Positions 27,055 through 36,577 of a stretch of 64,000 nucleotides of DNA are shown here, piece after piece. Every line of letters begins with the position of its first letter. Position 1 is the stretch's first letter. Source of the stretch: Hyphomicrobiales bacterium (GTDB lineage: Bacteria; Pseudomonadota; Alphaproteobacteria; Rhizobiales; Rhizobiaceae); assembly GCA_900473805.1 (NCBI GenBank), contig UCMS01000008.1:186001-250000 (forward strand). The letters are read 5' to 3'. The notes below the pieces were generated by a model that was not told the DNA's origin, searched no databases, and saw only the letters and a program-made list of their open reading frames with translations. A program made the translations under genes and the position numbers.

Positions 27055-27528
27055 CTAGCCCCGCCAATAGAGCACGCAGACCAAGGTGAAGAGACGGCGG
27101 GCGGTATCGAAATCAAGCTTGATCTTGCCCGACAACCTGTCCATCAGCGTCTGGGAGCCATCATTGTGGATGCCGCGACGGCCCATGTCGATCGCCTCGA
27201 TCTGTGACGGCGTCGACGAGCGGATCGCCTCATAATAGCTTTCGCAGATCATGAAGTAGTCCTTGATGATCCGCTGCAAGGGGGTCAGCGACAGGATGTG
27301 GACGGCGACATCCTCTCCCGCCTCCGTCTTGATGGAGAAGACGAGCTTCCGGTCCATCAGCGAGAGGAAAAGCTTGTAGGGGCCGCCGGCATGGCCAACT
27401 GGTTCGAAAGAATTTTCCTCGATAAGGTCGAAGATGGCGACTGCCCGCTCATGCTCGACATCGGGTGTCGACCGCCCGATGGTCTCGTCCAGCACGACAT
27501 CTGAGAGCCGGAAATCGCCCGCCGCCAT
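27055..27528 (-). CDS. UPF0262 family protein
   Basis: A 157-residue alphaproteobacterial protein of unknown function ([20 protein letters not shown], then [16 protein letters not shown] and [20 protein letters not shown]). It lies 3 bp after hisD, between it and the phosphatase gene, as throughout the Rhizobiales. Confidence 0.9.
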   Translation of the reverse strand: MAAGDFRLSDVVLDETIGRSTPDVEHERAVAIFDLIEENSFEPVGHAGGPYKLFLSLMDRKLVFSIKTEAGEDVAVHILSLTPLQRIIKDYFMICESYYEAIRSSTPSQIEAIDMGRRGIHNDGSQTLMDRLSGKIKLDFDTARRLFTLVCVLYWRG

Positions 27529-27531
27529 CCT

Positions 27532-28830
27532 CTAGTCCCCGAGATTGAGGCGGATGGCAACCGATCGGGCATGGGCTTCAAGCCCCTCCGATTTCGCCAG
27601 AGCAATGGCCGCGGGTCCGAGTTGGCGCAGTTGGTCCGGGCCAAGCCGCAGGATCGAGGTGCGCTTGACGTAATCCAGGACACCCAGCCCCGAAGAGAAC
27701 CGCGCGGAGCGTGCCGTCGGAAGCACGTGGTTGGACCCGCCGACATAATCGCCGATCACTTCCGGCGTGTGGCGCCCGACGAAAATCGCGCCCGCATTGC
27801 GGATGCCCGAGATCAGCGGCTCGGGGTCATCGACGGCGAGTTCCAGATGCTCGGCGGCGATGCGGTTGGCCAGCGGGATCGCGTCCTCCAGCCGGTCGAC
27901 CAGAATGATGGCACCGTAATCGCGCCAGCTGGCCGAAGCGGTTTCCGCGCGCGGCAATGTCTTCAGCTGCCGCTCGACGGCAGATTCGACAGCCTTGCCG
28001 AGCGCCTCGTCGTCGGTGATCACGATCGACTGGGCGCCGGTGTCATGTTCGGCCTGGGCCAGCAGATCCGCGGCCAGCCAGTCCGGATCATTGTCCTTGT
28101 CGGCGATCACAAGCACTTCCGAGGGACCGGCGATCATGTCGATGCCGACTGTGCCGAAAACCTGGCGCTTGGCGGCGGCGACATAAGCATTGCCCGGGCC
28201 GACGATTTTGGCGACCGGCGCGATGGTCTCTGTGCCATAGGCCAAGGCCGCAACAGCCTGCGCACCGCCCAACCGATAGATTTCCGTGACGCCGGCAATC
28301 TTGGCCGCCGCCAGCACGGTCGGGTTGATGGCGCCGCCGGTGGCGGGAACAACCATGACGACACGCGGCACACCGGCGACCTTCGCCGGCAGGGCATTCA
28401 TCAGGACCGAACTCGGATAGCTGGCCGTGCCGCCCGGCACATACAGGCCGACCGCATCGATCGCCGTCCAGCGTGAGCCGAGGCCGACGCCGATCGCATC
28501 CTCGTAGATATCGTCCTTCGGCATCTGGCGGGCATGATGGCGCTCTATGCGCTCGGCGGCCAGCTTCAGCGCATCCATCAGCTCCGGCGAGGTCGCAGCC
28601 ACCGCCGCATCGATCTCGGCATCGGTGACGCGCATGGAGACCTGTGCAAAATCAATGCCGTCGAAGCGTTTGGAATAGCCGGCGAGAGCGACATCTCCGC
28701 GGGCGCGCACATCGTCGATGATCTTGCGGACGGCGTCGTTGACGTCGTCGGAGACTTCACGCTTCGTCGTCAGGAAGGCAGCAAAACGCGCTTCGAAGTC
28801 TCCCGATGTCTGATTGAGCCAGATTGCCAC
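27532..28830 (-). CDS. hisD: Histidinol dehydrogenase
   Basis: Catalyses the last two oxidations of histidine synthesis, histidinol to histidine, with zinc and NAD. 432 residues from a GTG preceded by GGGG (start MAIWLNQTSGDFEARF). Motifs: YVPGGTASYPSSVLMN, GPGNAYVAAAKR, DLLAQAEHDTGAQS (zinc ligands) and AAEHLELAV. Length normal. Confidence 0.96.
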   Translation of the reverse strand: MAIWLNQTSGDFEARFAAFLTTKREVSDDVNDAVRKIIDDVRARGDVALAGYSKRFDGIDFAQVSMRVTDAEIDAAVAATSPELMDALKLAAERIERHHARQMPKDDIYEDAIGVGLGSRWTAIDAVGLYVPGGTASYPSSVLMNALPAKVAGVPRVVMVVPATGGAINPTVLAAAKIAGVTEIYRLGGAQAVAALAYGTETIAPVAKIVGPGNAYVAAAKRQVFGTVGIDMIAGPSEVLVIADKDNDPDWLAADLLAQAEHDTGAQSIVITDDEALGKAVESAVERQLKTLPRAETASASWRDYGAIILVDRLEDAIPLANRIAAEHLELAVDDPEPLISGIRNAGAIFVGRHTPEVIGDYVGGSNHVLPTARSARFSSGLGVLDYVKRTSILRLGPDQLRQLGPAAIALAKSEGLEAHARSVAIRLNLGD

Positions 28831-28886
28831 GTCCCCAGTCTTCCTCTCTGCAGTTTGCCCTGTCGATATTCCCGGGCCAGGCTGTT

Positions 28887-29324
28887 TCAATCGGCCTCGT
28901 GGGCCGGTCGCGACGTTGTTTCCCACGCGCCGCCCGTATCGGCGAGCTGCGCTTCGATGCATTCGACGTCGAGCGCGATCACGCCGCCACCGGCCAGCAC
29001 CAGTTCCACCACGCCGTCGGGCCCCTCGCCCTTCGCCGTGAAGCGGATGGCGAGCAGGCTCAGGACCTCCTCGGTCTTGCTCCGATCGAAGCCGATCGAA
29101 CGCACGGCGCCGACACGCTTGAAGCTGAGCGCTGCGCGGCAGCGTTCAAAGCTTTTTGCGCTGCGTTGCACCTTTTCCCAGACGAAGCGGTTGGCCACCA
29201 GCGAAAACAGACCGGAGCGCGGCGAGAAAGAGAGGTCGGCAACCTTGAAAACCGCATCCTGCATATGGGCGGACACGATCGCCAGATCATCCGCGTCGAG
29301 TGCCAGAAGCTTCACGTCTGCCAT
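28887..29324 (-). CDS. DUF2948 family protein
   Basis: A 145-residue protein of the DUF2948 family: MADVKLLALDADDLAIVSAH and AVFKVADLSFSPRSGLFSLV are typical. Function unknown. It lies between murA and hisD, the standard position in rhizobia. Confidence 0.9.
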   Translation of the reverse strand: MADVKLLALDADDLAIVSAHMQDAVFKVADLSFSPRSGLFSLVANRFVWEKVQRSAKSFERCRAALSFKRVGAVRSIGFDRSKTEEVLSLLAIRFTAKGEGPDGVVELVLAGGGVIALDVECIEAQLADTGGAWETTSRPAHEAD

Positions 29325-29488
29325 GTCACCTGTCCGTCCTGCCTTGCGGCCTGTCTTATCCGCGCATCCATCTCATGCGTGACGGATTTCATGTTTTGGA
29401 CATAGGTTGCCGCTTGTCCAGTGGCAACGGGACAAAAAGACTTTTCGCCCCGCTACCGCCGTTCACGCCGTCTCAGACGGTGCGAAGA

Positions 29489-30781
29489 TCAATCGCTGAT
29501 GCGTTCGACGATGGCGCCGCAGCGGGTGAGCTTTTCTTCCAGCCGCTCAAAGCCACGATCGAGATGATAGACGCGGCTGACCATGGTCTCCCCTTCAGCC
29601 GCAAGGCCGGCGATGACCAGCGAGACGGAGGCACGCAGATCGGTTGCCATGACGGGGGCGCCGCGCAGGCGGGTGACGCCTTCGATGCGGGCGGTCTGGC
29701 CAGACAGCGTGATCTTGGCGCCGAGACGGGCCAGTTCCTGCACATGCATGAAACGGTTCTCGAAGATCGTCTCAGTGACGTGCGAGATGCCATTGGCGCG
29801 GGTCATCAGGCCCATGAACTGCGCCTGAAGGTCGGTCGGGAAGCCGGGGAAAGGTTCGGTGACGATATCGACCGGGCGGATTTGATCACCATGGCCGATC
29901 ACACGGATGCCACCGTCGACGGCGGAGACTTCCGCACCGGCGCGGCGGATCGCCTCGATCGCGGTGTCGAGAAGGGTGATGTCGGTACCGGACAGCGTCA
30001 CATCGCCGCCGGTCATGGCAACCGCCATGGCATAGGTGCCGGTCTCGATGCGGTCGGGCAGCACGCGGTGGCGAGCACCGGAGAGGCTCGGCACGCCTTC
30101 AATGGTGATGGTGGACGTACCGGCGCCGGAGATCTTGGCACCCATGGCAATCAGGCAGTTGGCGAGGTCGACCACTTCGGGTTCGCGGGCGGCATTGCCG
30201 ATGACCGTCGTGCCGCGGGCGAGCGAGGCCGCCATCAGCATGACATGGGTCGCGCCGACCGAGACCTTCGGGAACGTATAGCGCGCGCCGATCAGGCCGC
30301 CCTTCGGCGCCTTGGCATTGATATACCCGCCATCGATTTCCATCTCGGCGCCGAGCGCCGTGAGGCCCTTGATAAACAGATCGACCGGACGCGTGCCGAT
30401 GGCGCAGCCACCGGGCAGCGAGACGCGGGCCTGGCCTTCACGGGCGAGAAGCGGACCGATGACCCAGAAGCTGGCACGCATCTTGGAGACAAGCTCGTAA
30501 GGTGCCGTCGTATCGGCGACCGTGCGGCAGGTGAAATGCACGGTGCGCGAATAGGAACCGTCCTGATGCTCGCGGCGGCCGTTGACGGCGATATCGACGC
30601 CGTGATTGCCAAGAATGCGGATCAGGCCTTCGACATCGGCCAGATGCGGCACGTTTTCCAGCGTCAACGTATCGGAGGTCAAAAGCGAGGCGATCATCAG
30701 GGGGAGCGCTGCGTTCTTGGCGCCCGAGATCGGGATGATCCCGTTCAACGCATTGCCACCGACTATCCTGATGCGATCCAT
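29489..30781 (-). CDS. murA: UDP-N-acetylglucosamine 1-carboxyvinyltransferase
   Basis: First committed step of peptidoglycan synthesis: enolpyruvyl transfer from PEP to UDP-GlcNAc. 430 residues starting [14 protein letters not shown]. The active-site Cys is present in [15 protein letters not shown] (about residue 117), so fosfomycin would be expected to bind. Also [18 protein letters not shown] and EN-R-F near residue 330. A start four codons upstream (30793) is possible but atypical. Confidence 0.97.
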   Translation of the reverse strand: MDRIRIVGGNALNGIIPISGAKNAALPLMIASLLTSDTLTLENVPHLADVEGLIRILGNHGVDIAVNGRREHQDGSYSRTVHFTCRTVADTTAPYELVSKMRASFWVIGPLLAREGQARVSLPGGCAIGTRPVDLFIKGLTALGAEMEIDGGYINAKAPKGGLIGARYTFPKVSVGATHVMLMAASLARGTTVIGNAAREPEVVDLANCLIAMGAKISGAGTSTITIEGVPSLSGARHRVLPDRIETGTYAMAVAMTGGDVTLSGTDITLLDTAIEAIRRAGAEVSAVDGGIRVIGHGDQIRPVDIVTEPFPGFPTDLQAQFMGLMTRANGISHVTETIFENRFMHVQELARLGAKITLSGQTARIEGVTRLRGAPVMATDLRASVSLVIAGLAAEGETMVSRVYHLDRGFERLEEKLTRCGAIVERISD

Positions 30782-30836
30782 ATGAGCCTGCAATACGGGC
30801 GAAGAGGCCCGCCTTTCCTGATGAGTTGTAAGGGGT

Positions 30837-30860
30837 CAGCCAGTCTGGCGAGGCTGGCTG
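30837..30860. terminator. Hairpin between the 31205 gene and murA
   Basis: CAGCCAG (30837-30843) pairs with CTGGCTG (30854-30860), loop of 10. TTTA follows only on the plus strand, so it is a weak terminator candidate at best. Confidence 0.35.
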
Positions 30861-30908
30861 TTTAGACGAAAAGCATTTCAGGTTCAATCGAGCCTGCGGA
30901 ACATGGTT

Positions 30909-31205
30909 TCAATCGCCGGACGGCGCTTCCTGATCCCTTGTTCCCTTGCTCACCGCACTCGCATCCGGATTGGACGAATTTGCGGCAGGAAGCCCTTCGC
31001 CATCTTCCGCTTCGCCAGCACGCCGCGCGCGCGCCTGCTGCTTTCGGCGCGCGAGATTTTCACGAAGTTTGGCGGCAACCCGCAACCGGCGCTGCTCTTC
31101 GGCCGCACTGAGCTTCGGTTTTCCACGGTCCGTGACCGCGCGTTCCGCAGGATCCGAAATGTTCGCGGGCGCTCGCGAAGCCTTGTTTTCCAATGGGTCT
31201 GTCAT
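30909..31205 (-). CDS. Small charged hypothetical protein
   Basis: A 98-residue, very Arg/Lys/Ala-rich protein (MTDPLENKASRAPANISDPA), with a helix LRVAAKLRENLARRKQQARA that could bind nucleic acid or be a short coiled coil. Similar small proteins occur next to murA in other rhizobia, though I cannot name a family. The frame is open upstream through the tRNA-Thr region, but that part is not coding. Confidence 0.6.
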   Translation of the reverse strand: MTDPLENKASRAPANISDPAERAVTDRGKPKLSAAEEQRRLRVAAKLRENLARRKQQARARRAGEAEDGEGLPAANSSNPDASAVSKGTRDQEAPSGD

Positions 31206-31358
31206 GGCCTGCTTGATAGCCCAAAGCCTCTTGACGCAAAAGGCCCAGGCGAGAGCCTTCGAAAACTTCAGAACAATTCGCTTTCCGGCTTGCACTGCCG
31301 GAAAGTCTATGGCAATAGGCCCCTCGTTCCGGGCGACACCACGCTTCGCCCGCCAGAT

Positions 31359-31433
31359 GCTGCTATAGCTCAGGGGTAGAGCACTCCCTTGGTAAGGGAG
31401 AGGCCGAGAGTTCAAATCTCTCTAGCAGCACCA
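31359..31433 (+). tRNA. tRNA-Thr (GGT), target of integration
   Basis: 75 bases with encoded CCA. Acceptor GCTGCTA/TAGCAGC, D arm AGCTCAGGGGTAGAGC, anticodon stem CTCCC/GGGAG with loop TTGGTAA (anticodon GGT). The last 23 bases are part of the 28-bp att repeat. The gene remains complete because the element carries the same 3' end. Confidence 0.97.
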
Positions 31434-31438
31434 TTTTT
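31411..31438. repeat. attL of the integrated element
   Basis: 28 bases, starting TTCAAATCTC in the T arm of tRNA-Thr and ending with the five Ts after its CCA. An identical 28-base copy lies at 48420-48447; the flanking bases differ (agttc.../gcttc... on the left; cc/ac on the right). This is the usual footprint of tyrosine-integrase insertion into a tRNA 3' end. Confidence 0.95.
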
Positions 31439-31512
31439 CCTATGGAAAAGCGCCTTAAGCCCCAATAAGTTACTGTTTTCCGTGGCTTCCGTCAATCGTG
31501 GAGCTACAAAAC

Positions 31513-33288
31513 ATGTCACGAGTCGCATCACGGCGAAGGTGGGTAATGACTGGGCCATGGCCTCATCCAAAGACCGGCATCCTCTACTACCGGAAGGCGA
31601 CGCCCCCGGATCTCTTCTCTGAGCGTGCCCGACTCAATGAAATGGGCATCACGGTAGCCAGGGAGATCCAGCGCTCACTCGGCACGAGAGACCGCAAGCC
31701 CGCCGAAAGAGCTTATAAGCAGGTCTCCGAAGAGGTGGAGGCTCAATGGGACCTCTGGCGCAAGGCGCTGAAGGAAGGGCCTGAGGCGCTTACACCCAAG
31801 GAAGAGTGGGCAATCGCTGGTGACCATGCCAAGGAGTTCCTCGCAAAGTATGAGGATGATCCGTATTCCGCCCCTCCCCCGGCTCCTCTCCCAGAACCAC
31901 CTACCGATGACGGTCACACGTTGCCGCAAATGCTCTCGAAGATGGGGGTCCCTGAGCGGCGGGCCTTTAAGCGTGACCTCAAGGCATTCCTCGCGGCGCG
32001 ATCTCACGCCCGAACCAAGCTAGCCCTCCGGATGATAACCAACTACCCGATGCTCGCTAAGGCCCTCGGTCCCGACCTTGGTGTCATGCTTGAGGAGGCC
32101 CATGGGAAGGACACGACTGCGGCTCTCGCGAAGTACGGCCTAGTAGTTCCGCAAGAGACCCGACGCATCATCAATCTGCGGATGCTGGAACTCATGGGGA
32201 CGGCACAACGAGGAATCGAGGCGAGGAAGGCGGGTGACTACCGCCCGGTAGCCGCCCTGGAGGCCGTCCCTGCGTTCACAGCTAGCAAGCCTAAAGCCAA
32301 GCCCGAAGGCCTGTCACTGCTCTACCTCCTGGAGCACAAGTCATCATCACAGAGCATCAAGACCAAGACGGTAGACGATACCAGGAGCCATCTCCGGAAG
32401 TTCGTCCAGTTTGTCGGACACGATGACGCCCACCGGGTGACCAAGGATGATGTTCGCAGGTGGCGAGATGATCTGATTTCGCGGGGCAAGCTCTCGCCGA
32501 AGACCGTTTCTGACCGATACCTTTCCGCCGTGCGCTCAGTCTTGTCTCACGGGGTGAAGGAGTTCGACCTCCCTATCAACGTAGCCTCCGGCATCAAGGA
32601 CAATAGGGCCGCACCTCCGCCGTCTGGGTCCAAAGGCTACACTGAAGAGCAAGCCGTGGCGATCTTGGAGGCAACGTTCAGAGGCACTGCGAAGGACGTG
32701 TCTGAGCCCCATAAGCTGGCCATTCGCTGGGTACCTTGGATGCTCGCCTACACCGGCCTCCGTGTATCGGAGATTACTCAGTTTCAGGGGAAGAACCTCA
32801 AGGAAGAGGATGGCGTCCCCTACCTCCTAATCACCCCCGAAGATGGCAGCACCAAGAGCGGCAAGGCATGGGCGGTCGGTATCCATCAGCACCTCATCGA
32901 GCTTGGTCTGTTGGATTTCATCAGGTCTAGAGGAAATGGTCCACTGTTCTACCATCCGTACGATGAGGGGACTGATATCACTGACCTGGACGGCAAGAAG
33001 CATCGGGCGCAAGACACTGCCAAGCGGGTAGCGGACTGGGTGACCAAAGAGGTTGGCATCGCGGCTCCACATGGACGGCCTAACCACGCCTGGAGACACC
33101 TGTTCACCACTCGGAGCCGTCAATGTGGGATGGACAAAGAGGCGCGAGACTTCATGCTCGGTAGTCGATCCCAGACAGATGCGCGTGAGGGATATGGCGA
33201 TTGGCCACCACCAATTCTGAAGGCCGAGATCAACAAGCTCCCGCGCTTCACAATCGAAGGCTCCGGCACGAGGTCTCAAGAAGATTGA
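31513..33288 (+). CDS. int: Tyrosine integrase of the element
   Basis: A site-specific recombinase of 591 residues, long for the family. The N-terminal ~250 residues include a DUF6538-like start (RRRWVMTGPWPHPKTGILYY) and a variable region; a core-binding domain (about 270-370) is followed by the catalytic domain: first Arg in AYTGLRVSEITQF, the H-x-x-R pair in NHAWRHLFTT, and the nucleophile Tyr in DAREGYGDW. The usual second His/Trp (LGH) reads MLGSRS here. The ATG at 31513 is chosen for GGAG upstream; a GTG at 31498 would add five residues. Lies 75 bp from attL. Confidence 0.93.
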   Translation: MSRVASRRRWVMTGPWPHPKTGILYYRKATPPDLFSERARLNEMGITVAREIQRSLGTRDRKPAERAYKQVSEEVEAQWDLWRKALKEGPEALTPKEEWAIAGDHAKEFLAKYEDDPYSAPPPAPLPEPPTDDGHTLPQMLSKMGVPERRAFKRDLKAFLAARSHARTKLALRMITNYPMLAKALGPDLGVMLEEAHGKDTTAALAKYGLVVPQETRRIINLRMLELMGTAQRGIEARKAGDYRPVAALEAVPAFTASKPKAKPEGLSLLYLLEHKSSSQSIKTKTVDDTRSHLRKFVQFVGHDDAHRVTKDDVRRWRDDLISRGKLSPKTVSDRYLSAVRSVLSHGVKEFDLPINVASGIKDNRAAPPPSGSKGYTEEQAVAILEATFRGTAKDVSEPHKLAIRWVPWMLAYTGLRVSEITQFQGKNLKEEDGVPYLLITPEDGSTKSGKAWAVGIHQHLIELGLLDFIRSRGNGPLFYHPYDEGTDITDLDGKKHRAQDTAKRVADWVTKEVGIAAPHGRPNHAWRHLFTTRSRQCGMDKEARDFMLGSRSQTDAREGYGDWPPPILKAEINKLPRFTIEGSGTRSQED

Positions 33289-33294
33289 AGTCTG

Positions 33295-34095
33295 TTATTG
33301 GCCTTTTGGGCTAAAGCGGTATGTATTAATCAATTCGATCACCTTAGCAGCGGCCTCTTTAGAGGGGGCCTCTCCACTGTTCAGGACGGTGCGCAATTCT
33401 TCGAAATACGTCAGAGCGTTCTCGTCTGATATCCCCAGACCAAAGGCTTGGAAAAGATGGGTCAGGAGGACAATGTCCCGTAGCAAATCGGTCTGTAGTT
33501 GCTCATCGGAGTAACCGCCAATTCGGATAACATCGGCGTCTAACTCATCTAGGGAAAAGTCTAGGGTCCCTGGGCCTCCGAGATGACTGGCTCTGCTAAG
33601 TTCGCCGTATCGCTGGCGGATAGGTGCCGGGTCGTGGCCGCACGCTTCGAGTCGTTTCCGTACCTCGACAGCCTTTAGTGGCTTCGTGTCAAATTCCTCG
33701 AAAGCTGTATTGTCAAATTCCAGCAGCCGAAAATATTGCAGAGCCTCAAAAGCAGTTCTGACGAGCGAGTTGGCTTCCCGGATCATCCCGAAAGACAAGA
33801 GCCTTACTGCGGCATAAAGGCTATTGTTGAATGTGGTCTCTAACGACAGACGCACTTTCATTTGGTGGCGTTTCACTTCTTGAAGGCGAAGATCCTCAGG
33901 GGTGGAAGCCTCTATCGCGGTAGCACTGTCAAGCGCACTCATGAACTGCCTAGTAATGAACGCATAGCCGAACATATGGTTGAAGACGCGCAGAAGCTCA
34001 CGGTTCTTGCTTTTAAACGTGATCGCCCTCTCACCGTGTACTTCGATCATATCATAAAACGGTTTGTCGGTCCGCACCGTCCGTTTTCTAGGCAT
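33295..34095 (-). CDS. Hypothetical helical protein of the element
   Basis: A 266-residue, mostly helical, soluble protein (MPRKRTVRTDKPFYDMIEVH). It recalls uncharacterised helical proteins of the DUF5677 kind, with a buried R-x-AFEALQYFRLLEFD helix, but the match is too weak to name it. GGAG precedes the ATG. It ends 6 bp from the integrase, convergent, and heads away from the resolvase gene pair. Function unknown. Confidence 0.7.
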   Translation of the reverse strand: MPRKRTVRTDKPFYDMIEVHGERAITFKSKNRELLRVFNHMFGYAFITRQFMSALDSATAIEASTPEDLRLQEVKRHQMKVRLSLETTFNNSLYAAVRLLSFGMIREANSLVRTAFEALQYFRLLEFDNTAFEEFDTKPLKAVEVRKRLEACGHDPAPIRQRYGELSRASHLGGPGTLDFSLDELDADVIRIGGYSDEQLQTDLLRDIVLLTHLFQAFGLGISDENALTYFEELRTVLNSGEAPSKEAAAKVIELINTYRFSPKGQ

Positions 34096-34194
34096 CAGCT
34101 ACTCCAACCCCGAGCCTCTACTCTCGGACATATGGTTCCTCTGACTTTATCCTCTTGGCAAGCCTTGAGAGGATGGAGGCGGAGACCCGGTCGC

Positions 34195-34797
34195 CTATAG
34201 TATCTCCACCTTGTTTTCTGTCACACGGGCAACTTTAACTACCCCGTCGACCTCGATAGAGAAGATGTGTGATGTAATGCCCAGGTTGAGGTCAGGAACT
34301 GTGTCGCCAATCTCCAAAGGAATGGCGATGGTATCGCCTTCCGCCACGAAGGATAGCTCGGCACTGTAACCGACTAACTTAAGTCTTTCAGGAGGCTTCC
34401 CAGTCGCGTGAATTATCCGGTCAAGTGCGACTATTGCCGCTGCGCCACGATCAAAGGTAGGCCGACGGTGGAGAAACCTATGCAGCCTTTTATAGGCTGA
34501 TGCCCACGCTTCCCAGCCCTGGACGATCTCCGCTCCTTTGAAGAATAGAGCAAAGCCCGCACCAAAGTAGACGCTAACATCGACTACCGTAGAGAACGCT
34601 GGAATATCAAAGCCGGGGCCAATGTTCGCCTCTAAGAACTCTGCGTCGAACTCTGCCTCAAGACCTTTTCTGTAACCGTTCGAAATGGCCTCGCTGTGCT
34701 CATCTTCCATCGTAAAGTGGTATGTCAGGTCCGGTACGAAGACCTGAACGAGGCCCTTGGTTTCCCGGTCCTTTTCCGTCGCTATAACCTCAGTCAT
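34195..34797 (-). CDS. Hypothetical protein coupled to the serine recombinase
   Basis: A 200-residue protein, MTEVIATEKDRETKGLVQVF, with alternating strands and helices and no membrane segment. Its start overlaps the last 8 bases of the resolvase gene, so the two are probably co-expressed. No family recognised. Confidence 0.7.
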   Translation of the reverse strand: MTEVIATEKDRETKGLVQVFVPDLTYHFTMEDEHSEAISNGYRKGLEAEFDAEFLEANIGPGFDIPAFSTVVDVSVYFGAGFALFFKGAEIVQGWEAWASAYKRLHRFLHRRPTFDRGAAAIVALDRIIHATGKPPERLKLVGYSAELSFVAEGDTIAIPLEIGDTVPDLNLGITSHIFSIEVDGVVKVARVTENKVEIL

Positions 34798-35452
34798 TTC
34801 CGATTGTCACCCTGTCCAAAACCCTCTTCACCTGCATCGGGGTCCACTGACCACCCCTCGAAGTCTTCACTTCCATTTCATTGAGGGTCCCGGCAATACT
34901 TGCAAGGGTCAGGCCTGCGTCTCGTAGCGGCCCCACAATTTTCATGACCTTGACCGCCTCAGTTACGGCCTTTTCCTGGATGGCCTCATTGCGTTTCATG
35001 GTCTTGTCCCTCAAGCCTCCCAACTTCTTCCCACGCTCCTTGGCGACCTGGAGTGCAGCCTTGGTGCGCTTCGAGATAAACTCCCGCTCCTGCTCGGCAA
35101 GGGCTGCATAAATGTGAAGCTGGAAGTTATCTGCGTGGGGCATGGAGGCCACGCGGATAGTCGCCTGTTTGATGGTCCTGGCGATGAACTCCACGTCACG
35201 GCTCAGGCGGTCCAACTTTGCAACCAGAAGCTCCGCCTTTTCCTTGCGGGCCAATTGCAGGGCCTTCAAGAGTTCTGGCCTATCGTCCACCTTGCCCGAC
35301 TGCACGTCCTGGAACTCCCCGATGATCTCCCAGGGGGTCTCCGAGAAATTGTGGAGGAAGAGTTCGATGTCTCGATGCTGCGCCTCCAAGCCCAGGCCGC
35401 TCTTGCCCTGCTCTGCCGTGCTGACTCGTGTGTAAATGACGTAGCGTTTCAT
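34790..35452 (-). CDS. Serine recombinase / resolvase
   Basis: A 220-residue small serine recombinase. Catalytic Ser in YTRVSTAEQGKSGLGLEAQ, then FQDVQSGKVDDRPELLKAL and the Arg-rich active-site segment LVAKLDRLSRDVEFI. A C-terminal helix-turn-helix is plausible (AGLTLASIAGTLNEMEV). It could resolve multimers, invert DNA, or be a remnant of a second mobile element. The length is normal for a resolvase rather than a large phage serine integrase. Confidence 0.93.
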   Translation of the reverse strand: MKRYVIYTRVSTAEQGKSGLGLEAQHRDIELFLHNFSETPWEIIGEFQDVQSGKVDDRPELLKALQLARKEKAELLVAKLDRLSRDVEFIARTIKQATIRVASMPHADNFQLHIYAALAEQEREFISKRTKAALQVAKERGKKLGGLRDKTMKRNEAIQEKAVTEAVKVMKIVGPLRDAGLTLASIAGTLNEMEVKTSRGGQWTPMQVKRVLDRVTIGND

Positions 35453-35765
35453 GTGCCTCTCCAGATGATGAGAGGATTCTGAATCATCATTTATCTAATG
35501 TCAACGTTGGTTGTGCATGTTATTTCGTGATCTGGGAAGCGAGGCGTATCGGGTGACACCCTCCCGCCCCCTCGCGTCAGACCACAAGCGCCTCCTCCAG
35601 GATGTTCATGGGCCACCACCCACCCCCACCAGGGGGAAGCCGCCGCATTGCCACGTAGATAGGAGATCTCGCGCGAGCTACCCCTGGAGCAATCCGGCAA
35701 GGGCTTCTGGAGCAGTTATGAGAAATTGACTCTCCAGGGGAAGTGACCGACGGTTACAACGCAGG
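35453..35765. other. Intergenic region between the resolvase and Abi-alpha genes
   Basis: 313 bp, divergent. It holds a 9-bp inverted repeat CCCCTGGAG (35681-35689) / CTCCAGGGG (35732-35740) and a CTCGCGCGAG palindrome at about 35668-35677, either of which could be a resolvase or regulator site. C-rich runs occur near 35610-35640. No gene seen. Confidence 0.55.
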
Positions 35766-36479
35766 ATGGGCAAAGATTCGGAGGCCATGGTGATCACTGA
35801 CGAGCAGGCCAAAGCCGTTCAAGAAGTTGCTAAATTGGGTCAAAGCGCCATCGAGAGCGGGGGTCGCGCCGGGAGCTACTTGGCGGAGATTTTTCATGAT
35901 GTCATCGGCAACGCGGTTGGACGATGGAGCGACAACGAACAGGCTAAGCGTCTTCAGAACAGGATTCGTTGGACTAAAGTGCTTCAGCGGGAAATAGAGG
36001 TGGCAGGGCTTACAGACAAACTTGAGCGAATAGCGGATCGTCAAGCCTTCCCCTTGTTGGCCGCTGTCGAGATTGAAGATGACGATGAGGTTCAGCGGGT
36101 CTGGGCAAAGTATGTGACGAACGCCATGAATCCTGCGAAGCCTGGAGTGTCCATAAACCGGCGTCTAACCGAGACGATACGATCCCTGGAACCAGAAGAC
36201 CTTCCGATCCTGCGTCGGTTCTTTGAAATCGACCTCAGCGTAAAGACTGTTGAGGCAACCGTACTGCCACTCGAAGCCTTCGGCGTCCCACCCGAGGCCC
36301 TGGACTTTACTATGACCCGCTTTGTCTCGTTGGGCCTCTTCACGTACTCCGTCGGGGACTACCTTGAGATCACGTCCGGTGGGCAGGAAGGGTGGCCTTG
36401 TTGGGTCGAGATAAGGACTTCCCTGGGTGAGTACCGTTCAGCACCTCTACTATTGATGCTGCAGCAGGCGATCACGTGA
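35766..36479 (+). CDS. Abi-alpha-like (DUF4393) protein, candidate phage-defence gene
   Basis: A 237-residue protein with the look of the DUF4393 / Abi-alpha family: an N-terminal amphipathic region, then LERIADRQAFPLLAAVEIED, DDEVQRVWAKYVTNAMNP and INRRLTETIRSLEPEDLPIL, the family core in which a damage- or phage-related pore or signalling role has been proposed. Assignment is by remembered pattern only. ATG at 35787 is an alternative start. The stop overlaps a GTG (GTGA) that begins the reading frame of the next gene. Confidence 0.7.
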   Translation: MGKDSEAMVITDEQAKAVQEVAKLGQSAIESGGRAGSYLAEIFHDVIGNAVGRWSDNEQAKRLQNRIRWTKVLQREIEVAGLTDKLERIADRQAFPLLAAVEIEDDDEVQRVWAKYVTNAMNPAKPGVSINRRLTETIRSLEPEDLPILRRFFEIDLSVKTVEATVLPLEAFGVPPEALDFTMTRFVSLGLFTYSVGDYLEITSGGQEGWPCWVEIRTSLGEYRSAPLLLMLQQAIT

Positions 36480-36577
36480 GGTCCGGCCACCAGCCCTTCC
36501 ACACTACAATATTGGCTCCACAGCGCAGTGTCATGTCATCGCGTCAGAGAGCGGCACGGCGGCTCGCAGGATTAAAA

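Noticed and set aside
29300..30865. A 521-codon rightward frame antisense to murA
   Set aside because: murA has all catalytic residues; the antisense frame is Asp/Gly/Ala-rich with no domains.
34425..34445. A further ACTTGA with a nearby AAT within a coding region (34195-34797)
   Set aside because: The gap is 6 rather than 8 bases and it lies in a gene; treated as chance.
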